Positions 26,507 to 37,201 are shown, counted from the stretch's first letter. The stretch: DNA of 64,000 bases from JASGCP01 sp965263285 (GCA_965263285.1 CBDHHD010000016.1:1364001-1428000), one strand, 5' to 3'. The notes: a model not told the origin generated them from the letters alone. Translations and numbers: made by a program.

Positions 26507-27718
26507 ATGATTGATATTAAAGTACCAAGTATTGGGGAGTCTATAACAGAAGTAACCTTATTAAAATGGGTAAAAAAAGAAGGCGAATTTGTAAAAAGAG
26601 ATGAAGTTATCGCTGAGTTAGAAAGTGAAAAAGCTTCGTTTGAAGTAAATGCTGAAAAAGCAGGTCAATTACATATTATTATTAAAGAAGGGGAAACGAT
26701 TCGCATAGATAGCATTATTGCAAAGTTAGATGAAACTGTCAGTGAGACTACTTCCGATCAATCTATCTCAAATCCTCCTCCTACGCCTCCTATTCAAACA
26801 ACAAAAATAGAACCACCCTCTGTACATACAAAAGCAACGCCACTTGCTCAAGCAATGATACAAGATTCTCATATTGCTTCGGAAAAAATTTCACCTTCAG
26901 GTTTTGGAGGTAAAATAGTAAAGCAAGATGTTGTAGAAGCATTAAACCAACCTAGTCAAAAAAACATTTTTTCTACTTCTGACATTTCTCAAAGAGTAGA
27001 AAAACGCGAGAAATTATCTAATATTCGAAAAACAATAAGTCGCCGTTTAGTAGAAGCAAAAAATACAACAGCCATGCTCACTACCTTTAATGAGGTAGAT
27101 ATGAGCGAAATTATGTTTATTCGTAACACATATAAAGATAAATTTAAAGTAAAACATGGGGTGGGTCTTGGTTTTATGAGTTTTTTTACAAAAGCAGTAG
27201 CTACTGCACTAATGGAATGGCCTACTGTAAATTCTTATATTGATAACGATGAATTGGTCTTACACAATTATGCAGATATTAGCATTGCGGTGAGTACACC
27301 TAAAGGATTAACCGTCCCCATTATTAGAAATGTCGAAACGCTATCTATGGCAGCTATAGAAAAGAAAGTTGCAGAGCTTGCAATAAAAGCAAAGGACAAT
27401 AAAATTACTATTGAAGAACTGCAAGGAGGTACTTTTACTATTACTAACGGAGGTGTATTTGGTAGTTTAATGAGTACACCTATTATTAATCTTCCACAAA
27501 GTGCTATTTTAGGTATGCATAAAATTCAAGAACGCCCTATTGCCATTAAAGGAAAAGTAGAAATAAGACCTATGATGTATGTTGCATTAAGTTATGACCA
27601 TCGTATCATTGACGGACGAGAAAGTGTAAGCTTCCTCGTTCGTGTAAAAGAGTTATTAGAAACCCCTTCACTATTGCTATATCCTACCAATCCTATTAAA
27701 GCATTATTAGAGTTATAA
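26507..27718 (+). CDS. sucB: Dihydrolipoyl succinyltransferase, E2 of 2-oxoglutarate dehydrogenase
   Basis: 403 residues. Domain order: one lipoyl domain (lipoyl-lysine K42 in [11 protein letters not shown]), a Pro-rich linker (PPPTPPIQ), a peripheral subunit-binding domain ([22 protein letters not shown]), and the catalytic domain with [11 protein letters not shown] near residue 362 (active-site His and Asp). The TAA stop lies directly at the start of a repeat unit (TAACGGATCTTCC). The E3 gene is not nearby. Confidence 0.96.
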   Translation: MIDIKVPSIGESITEVTLLKWVKKEGEFVKRDEVIAELESEKASFEVNAEKAGQLHIIIKEGETIRIDSIIAKLDETVSETTSDQSISNPPPTPPIQTTKIEPPSVHTKATPLAQAMIQDSHIASEKISPSGFGGKIVKQDVVEALNQPSQKNIFSTSDISQRVEKREKLSNIRKTISRRLVEAKNTTAMLTTFNEVDMSEIMFIRNTYKDKFKVKHGVGLGFMSFFTKAVATALMEWPTVNSYIDNDELVLHNYADISIAVSTPKGLTVPIIRNVETLSMAAIEKKVAELAIKAKDNKITIEELQGGTFTITNGGVFGSLMSTPIINLPQSAILGMHKIQERPIAIKGKVEIRPMMYVALSYDHRIIDGRESVSFLVRVKELLETPSLLLYPTNPIKALLEL

Positions 27719-28082
27719 CGGATCTTCCTGCAAAATTTAATAATAAAATCTGCGAAATTCCTTTGTAGCATTGACTTTACAGAAAAATAGCATTATCCCA
27801 AATTAAAAGAATTAAAAGAGGATTTTGGAGTAGATAGTTTTTGTATGCGAAATTTTGTAGCCACTGAAGTAGCTATGCGAATGGCTACTATAGCCTATAA
27901 TCTGATAAGCCTCTTTCGTCATTTAACCTCTCAAACTCAACCTACACCTAAGTTACGAACATTAAGATTTAATTGCTTTGCAGTAGGAAGTTGGATTGTG
28001 AAAAAGGGTAAAAATATGATATTAAAACTATCAGTTCCATTAGAAAGAAGAGCCTGGTATGATGAGTTGTTTAGTAAAATTG
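27717..28082 (+). pseudogene. IS1380-family transposase, C-terminal remnant with repeat end
   Basis: 27717-27781 is the inverse of the 65-base unit seen at 16579 and 20592. From 27797 a frame reads HYPKLKELKEDFG, then MRNFVATEVAMRMATIAYNL, SLFRHL, LRTLRFNCFAVGSWIVKKGK and LKLSVPLERRAWYDELFSK. This is the C-terminal end of IS1380 transposases. The 5' part of the gene is gone. A palindromic element begins where it ends. Confidence 0.7.
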
Positions 28083-28505
28083 GGTGCTGGAAGCATGGAT
28101 TATTAAATAAAATATAAACATAGAAATAATAGGAAATATCTGATGATGACAGCCCTTAGATAAAGAGCGTTACAAAACGAGGTGAGCGAAGCGACCAGCG
28201 AGAATGTGGAGGCGGAAGTTTTTATATATGAATCGTTATGATGAGCAAAAGTATTTACATAAAAGATAACTATGGATAAGCTCATCATAACGATTTATAC
28301 TTAACCGCCTCCCATTCATTCTCGCTAGCGTAGCGAGCCGTAGTTTTGTAGCTCTTTATCTGCAGGCTTGATTTTTTCTTTGTTTCTTTCTTTTGTATCA
28401 AGACAAAAGAAAGAAAAGGATATAAAAAATAAATGATGAAACTATACCTGAGTAATTACAAAAAACACAAATACCCCCCCCATCACCTCAAAAAAATATT
28501 TAGCC
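28083..28505. mobile_element. Inner palindromic element, no outer frame
   Basis: Starts GGTGCTGGAAGCATGGATTA and ends CACCTCAAAAAAATATTTAG. It has both arms of the long palindrome and the TTTCTTTCTTTTGT hairpin near 28390. The outer few bases of the left end are missing. No flanking duplication is visible. Confidence 0.8.
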
Positions 28506-29185
28506 CGGTTCCATCCAAATATTGATCTAATTACTTCATCCATTCTTACAACAGCTGTGTGGCTAAATTTACTACATCCTATTCAAATAGATACCCAAAA
28601 AAATTCAATAATATTTACCCCACTAATCTTATTATTACTTTTACTCTCGGGTATGCCTAACTCTTGTATCTTATCAATAATTTTTGTCTTATCAATCATA
28701 CCCTCATCTCTTTCATACCTCCCCAAGGAGTAACTGGTTTATTTGAATATTTATGCTTCATACAGGTAAGATTTTATTACCAGCAAAAATAATTATCCAA
28801 TTTTGATTATCAATACTTTATACCTTATTTTTTATTGCTACTGCAAAATTTGGGATAAAACAACTTGGTTGTTATTAGAAAAATTAAATTTACATATTAC
28901 CTAAAATTGCTGGGTTTGAGATTAAGTGCAAACTATTGGGGGTAAAAAAATAATGTAATTAATCAGGTATAAATTAGTATTTCTTTTTTTGTATCAAGAT
29001 AAAAGAAAGAAAATGAACCTTAACATGCATCTGAGTAGTGATATAATTTATTCTAATCACGATATTTGTTTATTCCAAATTATGTCAAAAACAACAATCC
29101 TTGTTGTCTTTTATTCAAATTTTGTCATTGCTTTACTCGTTGGAATATAAAAAGATGTTTATATAATTATTAAAATTAATGTTTT
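28506..29185. other. Intergenic region upstream of clpB, with IS debris
   Basis: Contains the IS4-superfamily end at 28853-28920 and a TATCAAGATAAAAGAAAGAA hairpin relic near 28993. Minus-strand text near 28560-28700 reads like a short protein piece (IDKTKIIDKIQELGIPESKS) that I cannot assign. No complete gene. Confidence 0.5.
28853..28920. mobile_element. Solo end of the IS4-superfamily element
   Basis: Matches the inverse of 47741-47805, including the last codons of that transposase (about LLLEKLNLHIT) and the terminal repeat ending GCTGGGTTTGA. The rest of this copy is missing. Confidence 0.8.
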
Positions 29186-31788
29186 ATGAATTTAAATAAC
29201 TATACAATTAAATCAAAAGAAGTTATTGAAGAGAGTCAGCAAATTGCTTTTAATTATAAGCATACTTCTATTGATACCAATCATCTTTTACAAGCGATGC
29301 TTAATGATCAAGATAATATTATTAGTTATTTATTAAAAAAAGCAGCTGTTAACATAAATTTATTAGAGACAAAGCTAAAAGAAAGCTTGCAAAAGATCAC
29401 TGCACAAGCTATAGCCGACATTCCTAATAATGTAAGTAGAGATTTAAACAAAGCTATGTTATACGCACATAAGATAATGACAGATTTAAAAGATGAGTTT
29501 ATAAGTGTAGAGCATTTACTGTTAGGTATTTTAAATGGTAATGATGATACGGCTAAATTATTAAAATCATTAGGACTAAGTGAGAACTTACTTTTACAAG
29601 CGATTAAAGATTTAAGAAAGGGAGAGCAAGTAGATTCAGCTACGCAATCACAACAATTAAATGCATTAAACAAATATGCAAAAAATTTAAATCAATTGGC
29701 ACAGCAAGGCAAGTTAGACCCTGTCATTGGGCGAGATGAAGAAATTAGAAGAACGCTACATATTTTATCTCGAAGAACCAAAAATAATCCTATTTTGGTG
29801 GGAGAGCCAGGCGTAGGGAAAACAGCTATTGTAGAGGGACTAGCCATGCGTATTATTAATGGAGATATACCAGATAATCTTCATTCAAAAGTAATTTATG
29901 CCTTAGATATGGGACAACTTATTGCAGGGGCTAAATATAAAGGAGAGTTTGAAGAGCGTTTAAAAGCTGTTATCAAAGAAGTGGTTACAAGTGCAGGAGA
30001 TATCATATTGTTTATTGATGAAATTCATACCCTTGTAGGTGCAGGTGGAGGTGGCGAAAGTGCTATGGATGCAGCAAATATTTTGAAACCTGCCTTAGCT
30101 CGCGGTGAACTAAGGGCAATTGGAGCTACTACCTTACAAGAATATCAAAGATATTTTGAAAAAGACAAAGCATTTGAACGACGGTTTCAAAAAGTTATGA
30201 TTGATGAGCCATCTATAGAAGATGCCATATCTATCTTAAGAGGATTAAAAGATAGATATGAGACACATCACCATATTCGTATTAAAGATGAAGCAATTAT
30301 CGCAGCTGTAGAATTGTCGCATAGATATATATCACATCGCTTTTTACCCGATAAGGCTATTGACTTGATAGATGAAAGTGCTTCTAAGTTACGATTAGAA
30401 ATGAACTCTATGCCTGAAGAACTAGATCAATTAGAGAGACAAATTAGACAATTAGAAATTGAACGAGAAGCAATTAAAAGAGAGAATGATAATGTAAAGA
30501 TTAAAGAATTAAGTACGGCTATTTCTACACTAGTGAATCAAAGAGATACTTTTAAAGCAAAATGGAAAGAGGAAAAAGAATTAGTTGATAAAATTCAAAC
30601 ATATAAAGCTACAATTGAAAAGCTTAAAATAGAAGCCGAACAAGCAGAAAGAAATGGAGATTATGGTAAAGTAGCTGAAATTAGATACGGAAAGATAAAG
30701 TCGATTGAAGTTAATATTATCAACTGTAGTAAAGAATTAGAAGAGCAAGCACAGCACAGCAAAAGACTTACAAAAGAAGAAGTAGATGCCGAAGATATTG
30801 CACAATGTATTTCAAAAGCTACAGGAATACCTATTCACAAATTAGTTCAAAGTGAAAAAGATAAGTTATTGCAATTAGAACAACATTTACATGAACGACT
30901 AATTGGACAAGATGAAGCTATTACAGCTGTTTCAGATGCTATTAGAAGGAGTAGAGCAGGACTGAATGATGCAAAAAAACCTATTGGTTCTTTTATATTT
31001 TTAGGAACCACCGGCGTAGGCAAAACAGAACTTGCTAAGGCTTTAGCAGAGTTTTTGTTTGATGATGAATCTATGTTAACACGCATTGATATGAGTGAAT
31101 ACCAAGAAAAACATGCGGTTTCAAGATTAATAGGATCACCTCCCGGTTATGTAGGATATGAAGAGGGAGGGCAATTAACAGAAGCGGTAAGAAGAAAACC
31201 TTATAGTATTGTATTGCTAGATGAAATAGAAAAAGCTCATCCCGATATATGGAATATTCTATTACAAGTGCTAGATGATGGTCGTTTAACTGATAATAAA
31301 GGAAGAGTAATTAATTTTAAGAATACCATTATTATTATGACAAGCAATATAGGTAGCCATTATATTCAACAAGAGTTTGAAAGCCTTAATAGTACCAATG
31401 TAGTCGCTTGTATAGAAAAAGCTAAAGTGCAAGTAATGGACTTGTTACGAAAAACAATTCGTCCAGAATTTTTAAATAGAGTTGATGACATTATTATGTT
31501 TCAGCCACTATTAGAAACAGATATAAAAAAGATTATTGTGCTTCAATTAGATCGTTTAAAACAAATGCTTGCCCCATGGGTATTCAATTGTCGGTATCTG
31601 AATATGCAATTGACTACTTATTAAAGAATGGATATGATCCACAAATGGGTGCAAGACCTATTAAACGACTTATTCAAAAAGAATTTGTTAATTTACTAAG
31701 TAAAAAAATATTGTCTGGAGAAGTGAATAAATCAAAACCAATACTATTGGATGTATTTGATAATACCATTGTTATTCGTAATCAATAG
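29186..31788 (+). CDS. clpB: ATP-dependent disaggregase ClpB, apparent frameshift near the 3' end
   Basis: Hsp100 chaperone that works with DnaK to dissolve protein aggregates. N-domain repeats, first AAA Walker [10 protein letters not shown] (about 206) and Walker [13 protein letters not shown], a coiled-coil M domain (about 400-530), second Walker [10 protein letters not shown] (about 610) and Walker [11 protein letters not shown]. The frame opened at 29186 stops at 31624 after 812 residues, the last ~19 foreign. One missing C in GCCCCATGG at about 31573 explains this. Restoring it gives [20 protein letters not shown] and ends at 31788 with a normal total of about 867 residues. Either a sequencing error or a real loss of the D2 small domain, which should impair hexamer function. 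Confidence 0.9.
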
Positions 31789-31994
31789 AAATAAAAAGAC
31801 TCAATAAATTTTACTAACTTGCCTGATTAGTTACAGATAATTTTAAGGATAGACAAATTTTTATTATTTTGCTGTAAAAAATATATATTTGTGTAGTTGT
31901 TGTATTGGTTTAATAATGTATAAATAGTTGTCGTTTTTCACAACGTTGTTGATGAAAATTGACTGTTTCTATATGTGAATTTAGGAGTTTATTT

Positions 31995-32422
31995 TTAAAT
32001 TCTGAAGGAGTTTGTAAAAATATCAGGCTTGAGTTGGTACCACTTTTCTAGCGCTTCAAAAGGTGTTTTTATATTTAGTTCTTTTCTTAAAGAACCATGT
32101 CGTCTGTGAAGATTATAGAAAATCATAAATTTACCTAAATCTTTTTCTACATCTATTCTATCATTATACTCATACCTTAAGATAGTATTTTTTTTAATGG
32201 TTCCATTTACTCTTTCTGCCATACCATTCGTTTTTGGTGTAGATGGTTGAGTACACCTATGTTTAATATTGTTTTCTTTGCACTTAATGTCAAGCAAAGA
32301 AGGGTTAGCCCGCAAATTGCCTTTTTTGTTTTTCATAAGTCGATTGGCAAACTCAAGGCCATTATCTGTTAAGATATGCGTAATAGCAAAAGGGAAGAAA
32401 CGCATACATTCCTCAAAAAAAA
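31995..32422 (-). pseudogene. IS481-type transposase, C-terminal half
   Basis: rve-type integrase core. CMRFFPFAITHILTDNGLEF carries the second acidic residue. NNIKHRCTQPSTPKTNGMAE with RVNGTIK carries the Pro-rich stretch and the final Glu. The sequence upstream of FFEEC is repeat DNA, and about 60-70 residues that should precede it, with the first catalytic Asp, are missing. Confidence 0.8.
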
Positions 32423-32938
32423 GGTATAACGACTTTTTTAGTGAGCAGGTATTAAAATACACCTTTTTTTTGTAATGACTCAGGTATAGATTCATTATTT
32501 GTTTTTTTATATCTTTTTCTTTCTTTTGTCTTGATACAAAAGAAAGAAACAAAGAAAAAATCAAGCCTGCAGATAAAGAGCTACAAAACTACGGCTCGCT
32601 ACGCTAGCGAGAATGAATAGGAGGCGGTTAGGTATGAATCGTTATGATGAGCTTATCCATAGTGATCTTTTATGTACATACTTTATGCTCATCATAACGA
32701 TTCATGTATAAAAATGTCCGCCTCCACATTCTCGCTGGTCGCTTCGCTCACCTCGTTTTGTAACGCTCTTTATCTGAGGGCAGTCCTCATCAGATATTTC
32801 CTATTATTTCTATATATATGTAATAATCCATGCTTCCTGCACCTCAAAAAAAGATGTAGCCCATATAAAATTGTTTTTACAAATATCCATTTTATTTTGT
32901 ATCTTTGTATATTCCCTCACACTAAATTTAGTTATGCC
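32423..32938. mobile_element. Hybrid palindromic element: frame-1 end on the left, frame-2 end on the right
   Basis: The left end is GGTATAACGACTTTTTTAGT (ISL3-type). The right end is CACTAAATTTAGTTATGCC (frame 2). Between them lies the common inner palindrome. There is no flanking duplication and part of the host transposase is missing. This fits recombination between two neighbouring insertions through their shared inner part. Confidence 0.8.
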
Positions 32939-33303
32939 GCTTTTTCTTTTTCTGCTATGGGCACTATATTTATATTATTTCGTAATAAGCACCTATACAC
33001 AGAACTTCTTGATATAGATTTGTTTTCTACTGCTAGTATTTCGAATATTTCATCTATAGGCAATCAGGTAGCTTTTCTCAAAGATATAATTAATGTAGTT
33101 TCTACCTCATTTAGAGCATAATGAATATTTTTAGGGATACTAGATACATCAGAGACAAAGTCTCTATTTCGCCATTTTGAAATCGTTTGTTTCGCTATAG
33201 CAAATTGAGAAGCTAATTCGGTATTTGTTAAAAAAGAATTGCTTTGTATTTGTTTGCGAATGCTTATATTTGTCTTGGCATTGGAATGGTAAATTTGTGG
33301 CAT
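32939..33303 (-). pseudogene. IS481-type transposase, N-terminal half
   Basis: Starts MPQIYHSNAKTNISIRKQIQ and has a helix-turn-helix (TELASQFAIAKQTISKWRNR). A TGA stop follows SLRKAT near 33063 and the same frame continues as LPIDEIFEILAVENKSISRS until the repeat at 32938. This is the usual start of IS481 transposases. One nonsense change plus the internal replacement make it inactive. Confidence 0.8.
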
Positions 33304-33352
33304 ATTTTATTTTTTATATGGTTATAAAACAAAAATAGTCATTTTTTACATT

Positions 33353-33405
33353 CCAGCCCTTGTGGTTCCGTTTCGGCTACGCCTCCACTACGCCACAAGG
33401 GCTGG
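33353..33405. repeat. Hairpin CCAGCCCTTGTGG with 27-base loop, orientation A
   Basis: Perfect 13-bp stem with a GC-rich 27-base loop (TTCCGTTTCGGCTACGCC...). Flanks match those at 49511-49563, where the stem is identical but the loop is inverted. Confidence 0.9.
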
Positions 33406-33557
33406 AAAAACCATCAACAACGTTGTGAAACTAAACAAATAGTAATACAAAACATATTAGTAAAATGCACAAGATTTAACGCTTGGGTTGATATGTTGAT
33501 TAAAAAGTGTACTACCCCTTAGTACAAAACTATTTAATCTTTCTCCAAGATTTATAG

Positions 33558-33565
33558 TAACTTTG
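33558..33565 (+). promoter_or_regulatory. Putative Bacteroidota -7 box for typA
   Basis: TAACTTTG followed by C fits TAnnTTTG and lies 17 bases before the typA start. This leaves a very short leader. Confidence 0.5.
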
Positions 33566-33582
33566 CGTTTTAACTTATTATT

Positions 33583-35397
33583 ATGGACATTAGAAATATT
33601 GCAATCATCGCCCATGTTGACCATGGCAAAACAACATTGGTAGATAATATATTACGAACTACAAAAGTGTTTAGAGACAACCAAGAAACTGGTGAATTAA
33701 TTATGGACAACAATGACTTAGAAAAAGAACGAGGCATTACTATATTCTCTAAAAATGTAGCTGTCATGTATAAAGGAGTAAAAATTAATGTTATTGATAC
33801 TCCTGGGCATGCTGATTTTGGCGGAGAAGTAGAACGAGTACTCAAAATGGCCGATGGAGTGCTTTTACTAGTAGATGCCTTTGAAGGTCCTATGCCACAA
33901 ACACGATTCGTGCTTCAAAAAGCATTGCAATTAAAACTAAAACCTATTGTTATTATCAATAAAGTAGATAAACCGAATTGCCGACCTGAAGAAGTACATG
34001 AAGCTGCCTTTGACTTGTTTTTCCATTTAGATGCTACAGAAGAACAACTTCATTTCCCCACTTTCTATGGAAGTGGTAAACATGGCTGGTTTAATAATTC
34101 TCTTACCCCATGTAACGACATTACCCCTCTATTGGATGGTATTATTTCTTTTGTTCCGGCACCTAAAATAGCTGAGGGAAATACACAAATGCAAATTACT
34201 TCTTTAGATTATTCTTCATTCTTGGGTAGAATTGCTATTGGCAAAATAACAAGAGGGTCATTAAAAGAAAATCAACCTATTTCTTTAGTAAGTGGTACAA
34301 CAGGCGCTATAAAAAAACTAAGAATAAAAGAATTATTTGTTTTTGAAGGAATGGGGAAGAAAAAAACAGCCCTTGTAGAAGCAGGTGATATATGCGCCAT
34401 TGTTGGCTTAGAAGATTTTATGATTGGTGATACAGTTGCCGACTTTGAACACCCAGAAGCGTTGCCTACCATACAAGTAGATGAACCTACTATTAATATG
34501 TTATTTAGTATTAACAACTCCCCTTTTTATGGACGAGATGGCAAATTTGTAACTTCTCGCCATATCCGTGATAGACTAATGAAAGAAACAGAAAAAAACT
34601 TAGCTTTACGCGTATTAGACACCGATAACGCTGATAGTTTTTTAGTGTTTGGACGCGGTATTTTACATTTAGGTGTGCTCATTGAAACCATGCGTAGAGA
34701 AGGTTACGAACTTACAGTAGGTCAACCACAAGTAATTATAAAAGAAATAAATAGTACTAAAAGTGAACCTTATGAAATTCTTGTCATAGATGTCCCCGAA
34801 GAATTCGCAAGTAAAGCAATTGACCTTGTTACAAGAAAAAAAGGAGAAATGCTCGTAATGGAAACCAAAGGGAACATGCAACATATAGAATTTGAAATAC
34901 CCTCTCGTGGACTTATTGGCATGCGTACTCAAATGCTTACACTTACCGCAGGTGAGGCAATTATGGCTCATCGCGTAAGTGAATTTAAACCATGGAAAGG
35001 TGCTATCCCCGGCCGAAACAACGGCGTACTATTATCAAAAGATACCGGTACTACTACAGCTTATGCTTTAGATAAATTACAAGATAGAGGGAGATTTTTT
35101 GTAGGTCCAGGTGAAGAAATCTATCAAGGTATGATTATTGGCGAACATATTAAACCAGGGGACCTAGTAGTAAATCCTAACGAAGGGAAGAAGTTAACAA
35201 ATATGCGTGCATCAGGTAGCGATGCCGCTGCTCAAATAACTCCTAAAACAGAATTTTCTCTCGAAGAATGTATGGAGTATATACAATTTGACGAATGTAT
35301 TGAAGTAACACCTAATTTTACACGCATGCGAAAAGTAACACTCAACGATGAAGAAAGAAAAAAGATGCAAAAGAAAATGCAATCCATGAGTTGTTAA
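33583..35397 (+). CDS. typA: Ribosome-associated GTPase TypA/BipA
   Basis: 604 residues, normal length. Translational GTPase that binds the 70S ribosome and affects assembly and stress responses. G1 AHVDHGKT (10-17), switch II DTPGHAD (about 72-78), G4 NKVD (about 126-129). The domain III and C-terminal sequence RGLIGMRTQMLTLTAGEAIM is characteristic. The start MDIRNIAIIAHVDHGK is as in the family. thiL follows after about 50 bases. Confidence 0.97.
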   Translation: MDIRNIAIIAHVDHGKTTLVDNILRTTKVFRDNQETGELIMDNNDLEKERGITIFSKNVAVMYKGVKINVIDTPGHADFGGEVERVLKMADGVLLLVDAFEGPMPQTRFVLQKALQLKLKPIVIINKVDKPNCRPEEVHEAAFDLFFHLDATEEQLHFPTFYGSGKHGWFNNSLTPCNDITPLLDGIISFVPAPKIAEGNTQMQITSLDYSSFLGRIAIGKITRGSLKENQPISLVSGTTGAIKKLRIKELFVFEGMGKKKTALVEAGDICAIVGLEDFMIGDTVADFEHPEALPTIQVDEPTINMLFSINNSPFYGRDGKFVTSRHIRDRLMKETEKNLALRVLDTDNADSFLVFGRGILHLGVLIETMRREGYELTVGQPQVIIKEINSTKSEPYEILVIDVPEEFASKAIDLVTRKKGEMLVMETKGNMQHIEFEIPSRGLIGMRTQMLTLTAGEAIMAHRVSEFKPWKGAIPGRNNGVLLSKDTGTTTAYALDKLQDRGRFFVGPGEEIYQGMIIGEHIKPGDLVVNPNEGKKLTNMRASGSDAAAQITPKTEFSLEECMEYIQFDECIEVTPNFTRMRKVTLNDEERKKMQKKMQSMSC

Positions 35398-35446
35398 AAA
35401 ATAATCTTCCAATCACTTATTGTTATGATCTTAAAAAATATTATTT

Positions 35447-36487
35447 ATGAATCATCAACAAAGAACAGAAATAAATGCTTTTGGTGAATTTAATTTAATT
35501 CACCATTTAACTAAGAATATTGATATAAAAAATACATCTTCTATATTAGGGGTGGGAGATGATTGTGCCGTCATTGATGCACTAGGGAAACAAATAGTAG
35601 TAAGTACCGACATGCTAGTAGAAGATGTCCATTTTGATCTCATTTATACCCCCCTTAAACATTTAGGCTACAAAAGTGTTATTACCAATATAAGCGATAT
35701 CTATGCTATGAATGCTAAACCTACACAAATTTTGCTTGCTATAGCCTTAAGTAACCGAATGAGTGTAGAAGATATAGAATTATTTTACGAAGGTGTTTAT
35801 GCGGCTTGTAACGACTACCAAGTAGATTTAGTAGGAGGGGATACTACCTCGTCTAAAAAAGGATTTATTGTTTCGATTACCGCTATTGGAGAAGTTGAGA
35901 TGAACGAATTTGTAACAAGAAGTGGAGCAAAACCAAATGATCTTTTATGCGTGTCGGGGACATTAGGAGGTGCTTACTTAGGACTCACCCTCTTAGAAAG
36001 AGAGAAGAAAATCTTCTTAGAAAATAGCGCCATACAACCTGATTTAGAAAATGAAAAATTTATTGTGGGTAAACTATTAATGCCTTCTGCAAGAAAAGAT
36101 ATTATTGAATTTTTAGCAAAAGAAAAAATAATTCCTACTTCTATGATGGATATAAGCGATGGGCTTAGTAGTGAATGTTTTCATATTTGCGAAAAAAGTG
36201 CAGTGGGATGTAAAATATACGAAGAAAAAGTGCCTATACATATAGATGCTAAACAAGCAGCTATAAAATTTAATTTAGACCCTATTACTGCAGCTTTGCA
36301 TGGAGGTGAAGACTATGAATTACTATTCACTATCCAACAAAAAGATTATGAAAAAATTACCTTACATGAAGACATTAGTGTTATAGGCTATATCACTGAT
36401 ATTGAAAAAGGTCTCCACCTTATTACAAAATCAGGTAGAGAAATGCCCCTCACAGCACAAGGATGGCAATCATTCAATAAAAAATAG
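35447..36487 (+). CDS. thiL: Thiamine-monophosphate kinase
   Basis: 346 residues. Makes thiamine diphosphate from the monophosphate. GVGDDCAVID (36-45), STDMLVEDVHFDL and NISDIYAMNA are the AIR-synthase-like metal/nucleotide motifs. MMDISDGLSSE and LHGGEDYELLFT lie in the second domain. Intact and followed 9 bases later by the RsmI-like gene. No thiamine riboswitch is seen upstream. Confidence 0.95.
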   Translation: MNHQQRTEINAFGEFNLIHHLTKNIDIKNTSSILGVGDDCAVIDALGKQIVVSTDMLVEDVHFDLIYTPLKHLGYKSVITNISDIYAMNAKPTQILLAIALSNRMSVEDIELFYEGVYAACNDYQVDLVGGDTTSSKKGFIVSITAIGEVEMNEFVTRSGAKPNDLLCVSGTLGGAYLGLTLLEREKKIFLENSAIQPDLENEKFIVGKLLMPSARKDIIEFLAKEKIIPTSMMDISDGLSSECFHICEKSAVGCKIYEEKVPIHIDAKQAAIKFNLDPITAALHGGEDYELLFTIQQKDYEKITLHEDISVIGYITDIEKGLHLITKSGREMPLTAQGWQSFNKK

Positions 36488-36496
36488 AATAGAATT

Positions 36497-37201
36497 ATGG
36501 CTTCTGTATTATACCTCATCCCCTTGCCGCTATCAGATGATTCTCCTCATTTATTTGAAGCATATACCTTGCCATATATATATAAATGTAATGTTTTTTT
36601 TGTTGAACGAGAAAGAACAGTAAGGCGATTTATAAAAAAATTAGACCCTAACTTCCCTATTGATGATTTTGAATGGATCTCTATCAATGACCCACAGCAT
36701 CAACAACAAGCACTGCCTTTATTTATTACATATTTAAAAACAAACAAAATCATTGGATTAATGAGCGAAGCAGGATGTCCTGCTATTGCAGACCCAGGAA
36801 ACGTATTTGTAAAAGCTGCGCATCAATACCAAGTTATGGTGTTTCCACTTATTGGTGCAAATTCTATTGTTCTCTCACTTATGGCAAGTGGATTAAATGG
36901 ACAACAATTTTGCTTTCATGGGTATCTCCCTATTAACAAAGAAGATAGGAAAGATAAATTAAAACAAATAGAGCAAGAAATTAATCGAAAAGGAGATACC
37001 CATATATTTATAGAAACTCCTTATAGAAATCTGGTCCTTATAGAAAGTATTATCAACTATTGCGCTGCTACACTTTTACTTTGTATAGCATCTAACCTAC
37101 AATCTCCCACAGAATGGATTTATACTAAATCTATTGAAGAGTGGAAAAAAAATATATCCTTAATAGAAAAAAAACCAATGATATTCCTTTTAGGAAAATA
37201 A
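36497..37201 (+). CDS. RsmI-like SAM-dependent methyltransferase (tetrapyrrole methylase fold)
   Basis: 234 residues. MSEAGCPAIADPG with the VFPLIGANSIVLSLMASGL stretch is the signature of the TP-methylase family to which 16S rRNA cytidine-2'-O-methyltransferase RsmI belongs. FCFHGYLP, HIFIETPYRN and LQSPTEWI are also in family order. It is shorter than classical RsmI (about 280) and lacks the GxPGxxxxR-type N-terminus. This form is common in Bacteroidota, so the exact target is uncertain. Likely co-transcribed with thiL. Confidence 0.8.
   Translation: MASVLYLIPLPLSDDSPHLFEAYTLPYIYKCNVFFVERERTVRRFIKKLDPNFPIDDFEWISINDPQHQQQALPLFITYLKTNKIIGLMSEAGCPAIADPGNVFVKAAHQYQVMVFPLIGANSIVLSLMASGLNGQQFCFHGYLPINKEDRKDKLKQIEQEINRKGDTHIFIETPYRNLVLIESIINYCAATLLLCIASNLQSPTEWIYTKSIEEWKKNISLIEKKPMIFLLGK

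Larger units (their letters stand above)
31936..33430. mobile_element. IS481-type element, interrupted
   Basis: Inverted ends at 31936-31954 and 33412-33430 share TTTCACAACGTTGTTGATG. Inside are the two halves of a broken transposase and a 516-bp hybrid repeat. At the right end is a 13-bp-stem hairpin (33353-33405), which also occurs beside 49500. Confidence 0.7.

Noticed and set aside
27845..28117. Possible independent small gene after sucB
   Set aside because: Its sequence matches the C-terminal part of IS1380 transposases and it has no start of its own, so it is listed as a remnant.
31570..31790. Programmed frameshift in clpB
   Set aside because: No slippery heptamer or downstream structure is evident, and ClpB is not known to use frameshifting. 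An error or mutation is more likely.
32672..33121. Plus-strand open frame of 149 residues
   Set aside because: Runs across a repeat element and antisense to a transposase fragment. No homology pattern of its own.
33353..33405. Hairpin as a classical rho-independent terminator
   Set aside because: Stem is strong, but the loop is 27 bases and only short A/T runs follow. It also occurs as part of an IS481 end, so it is listed as a repeat.
35400..35446. Thiamine riboswitch before thiL
   Set aside because: The typA-thiL gap is only about 50 bases and has none of the conserved TPP-riboswitch elements.
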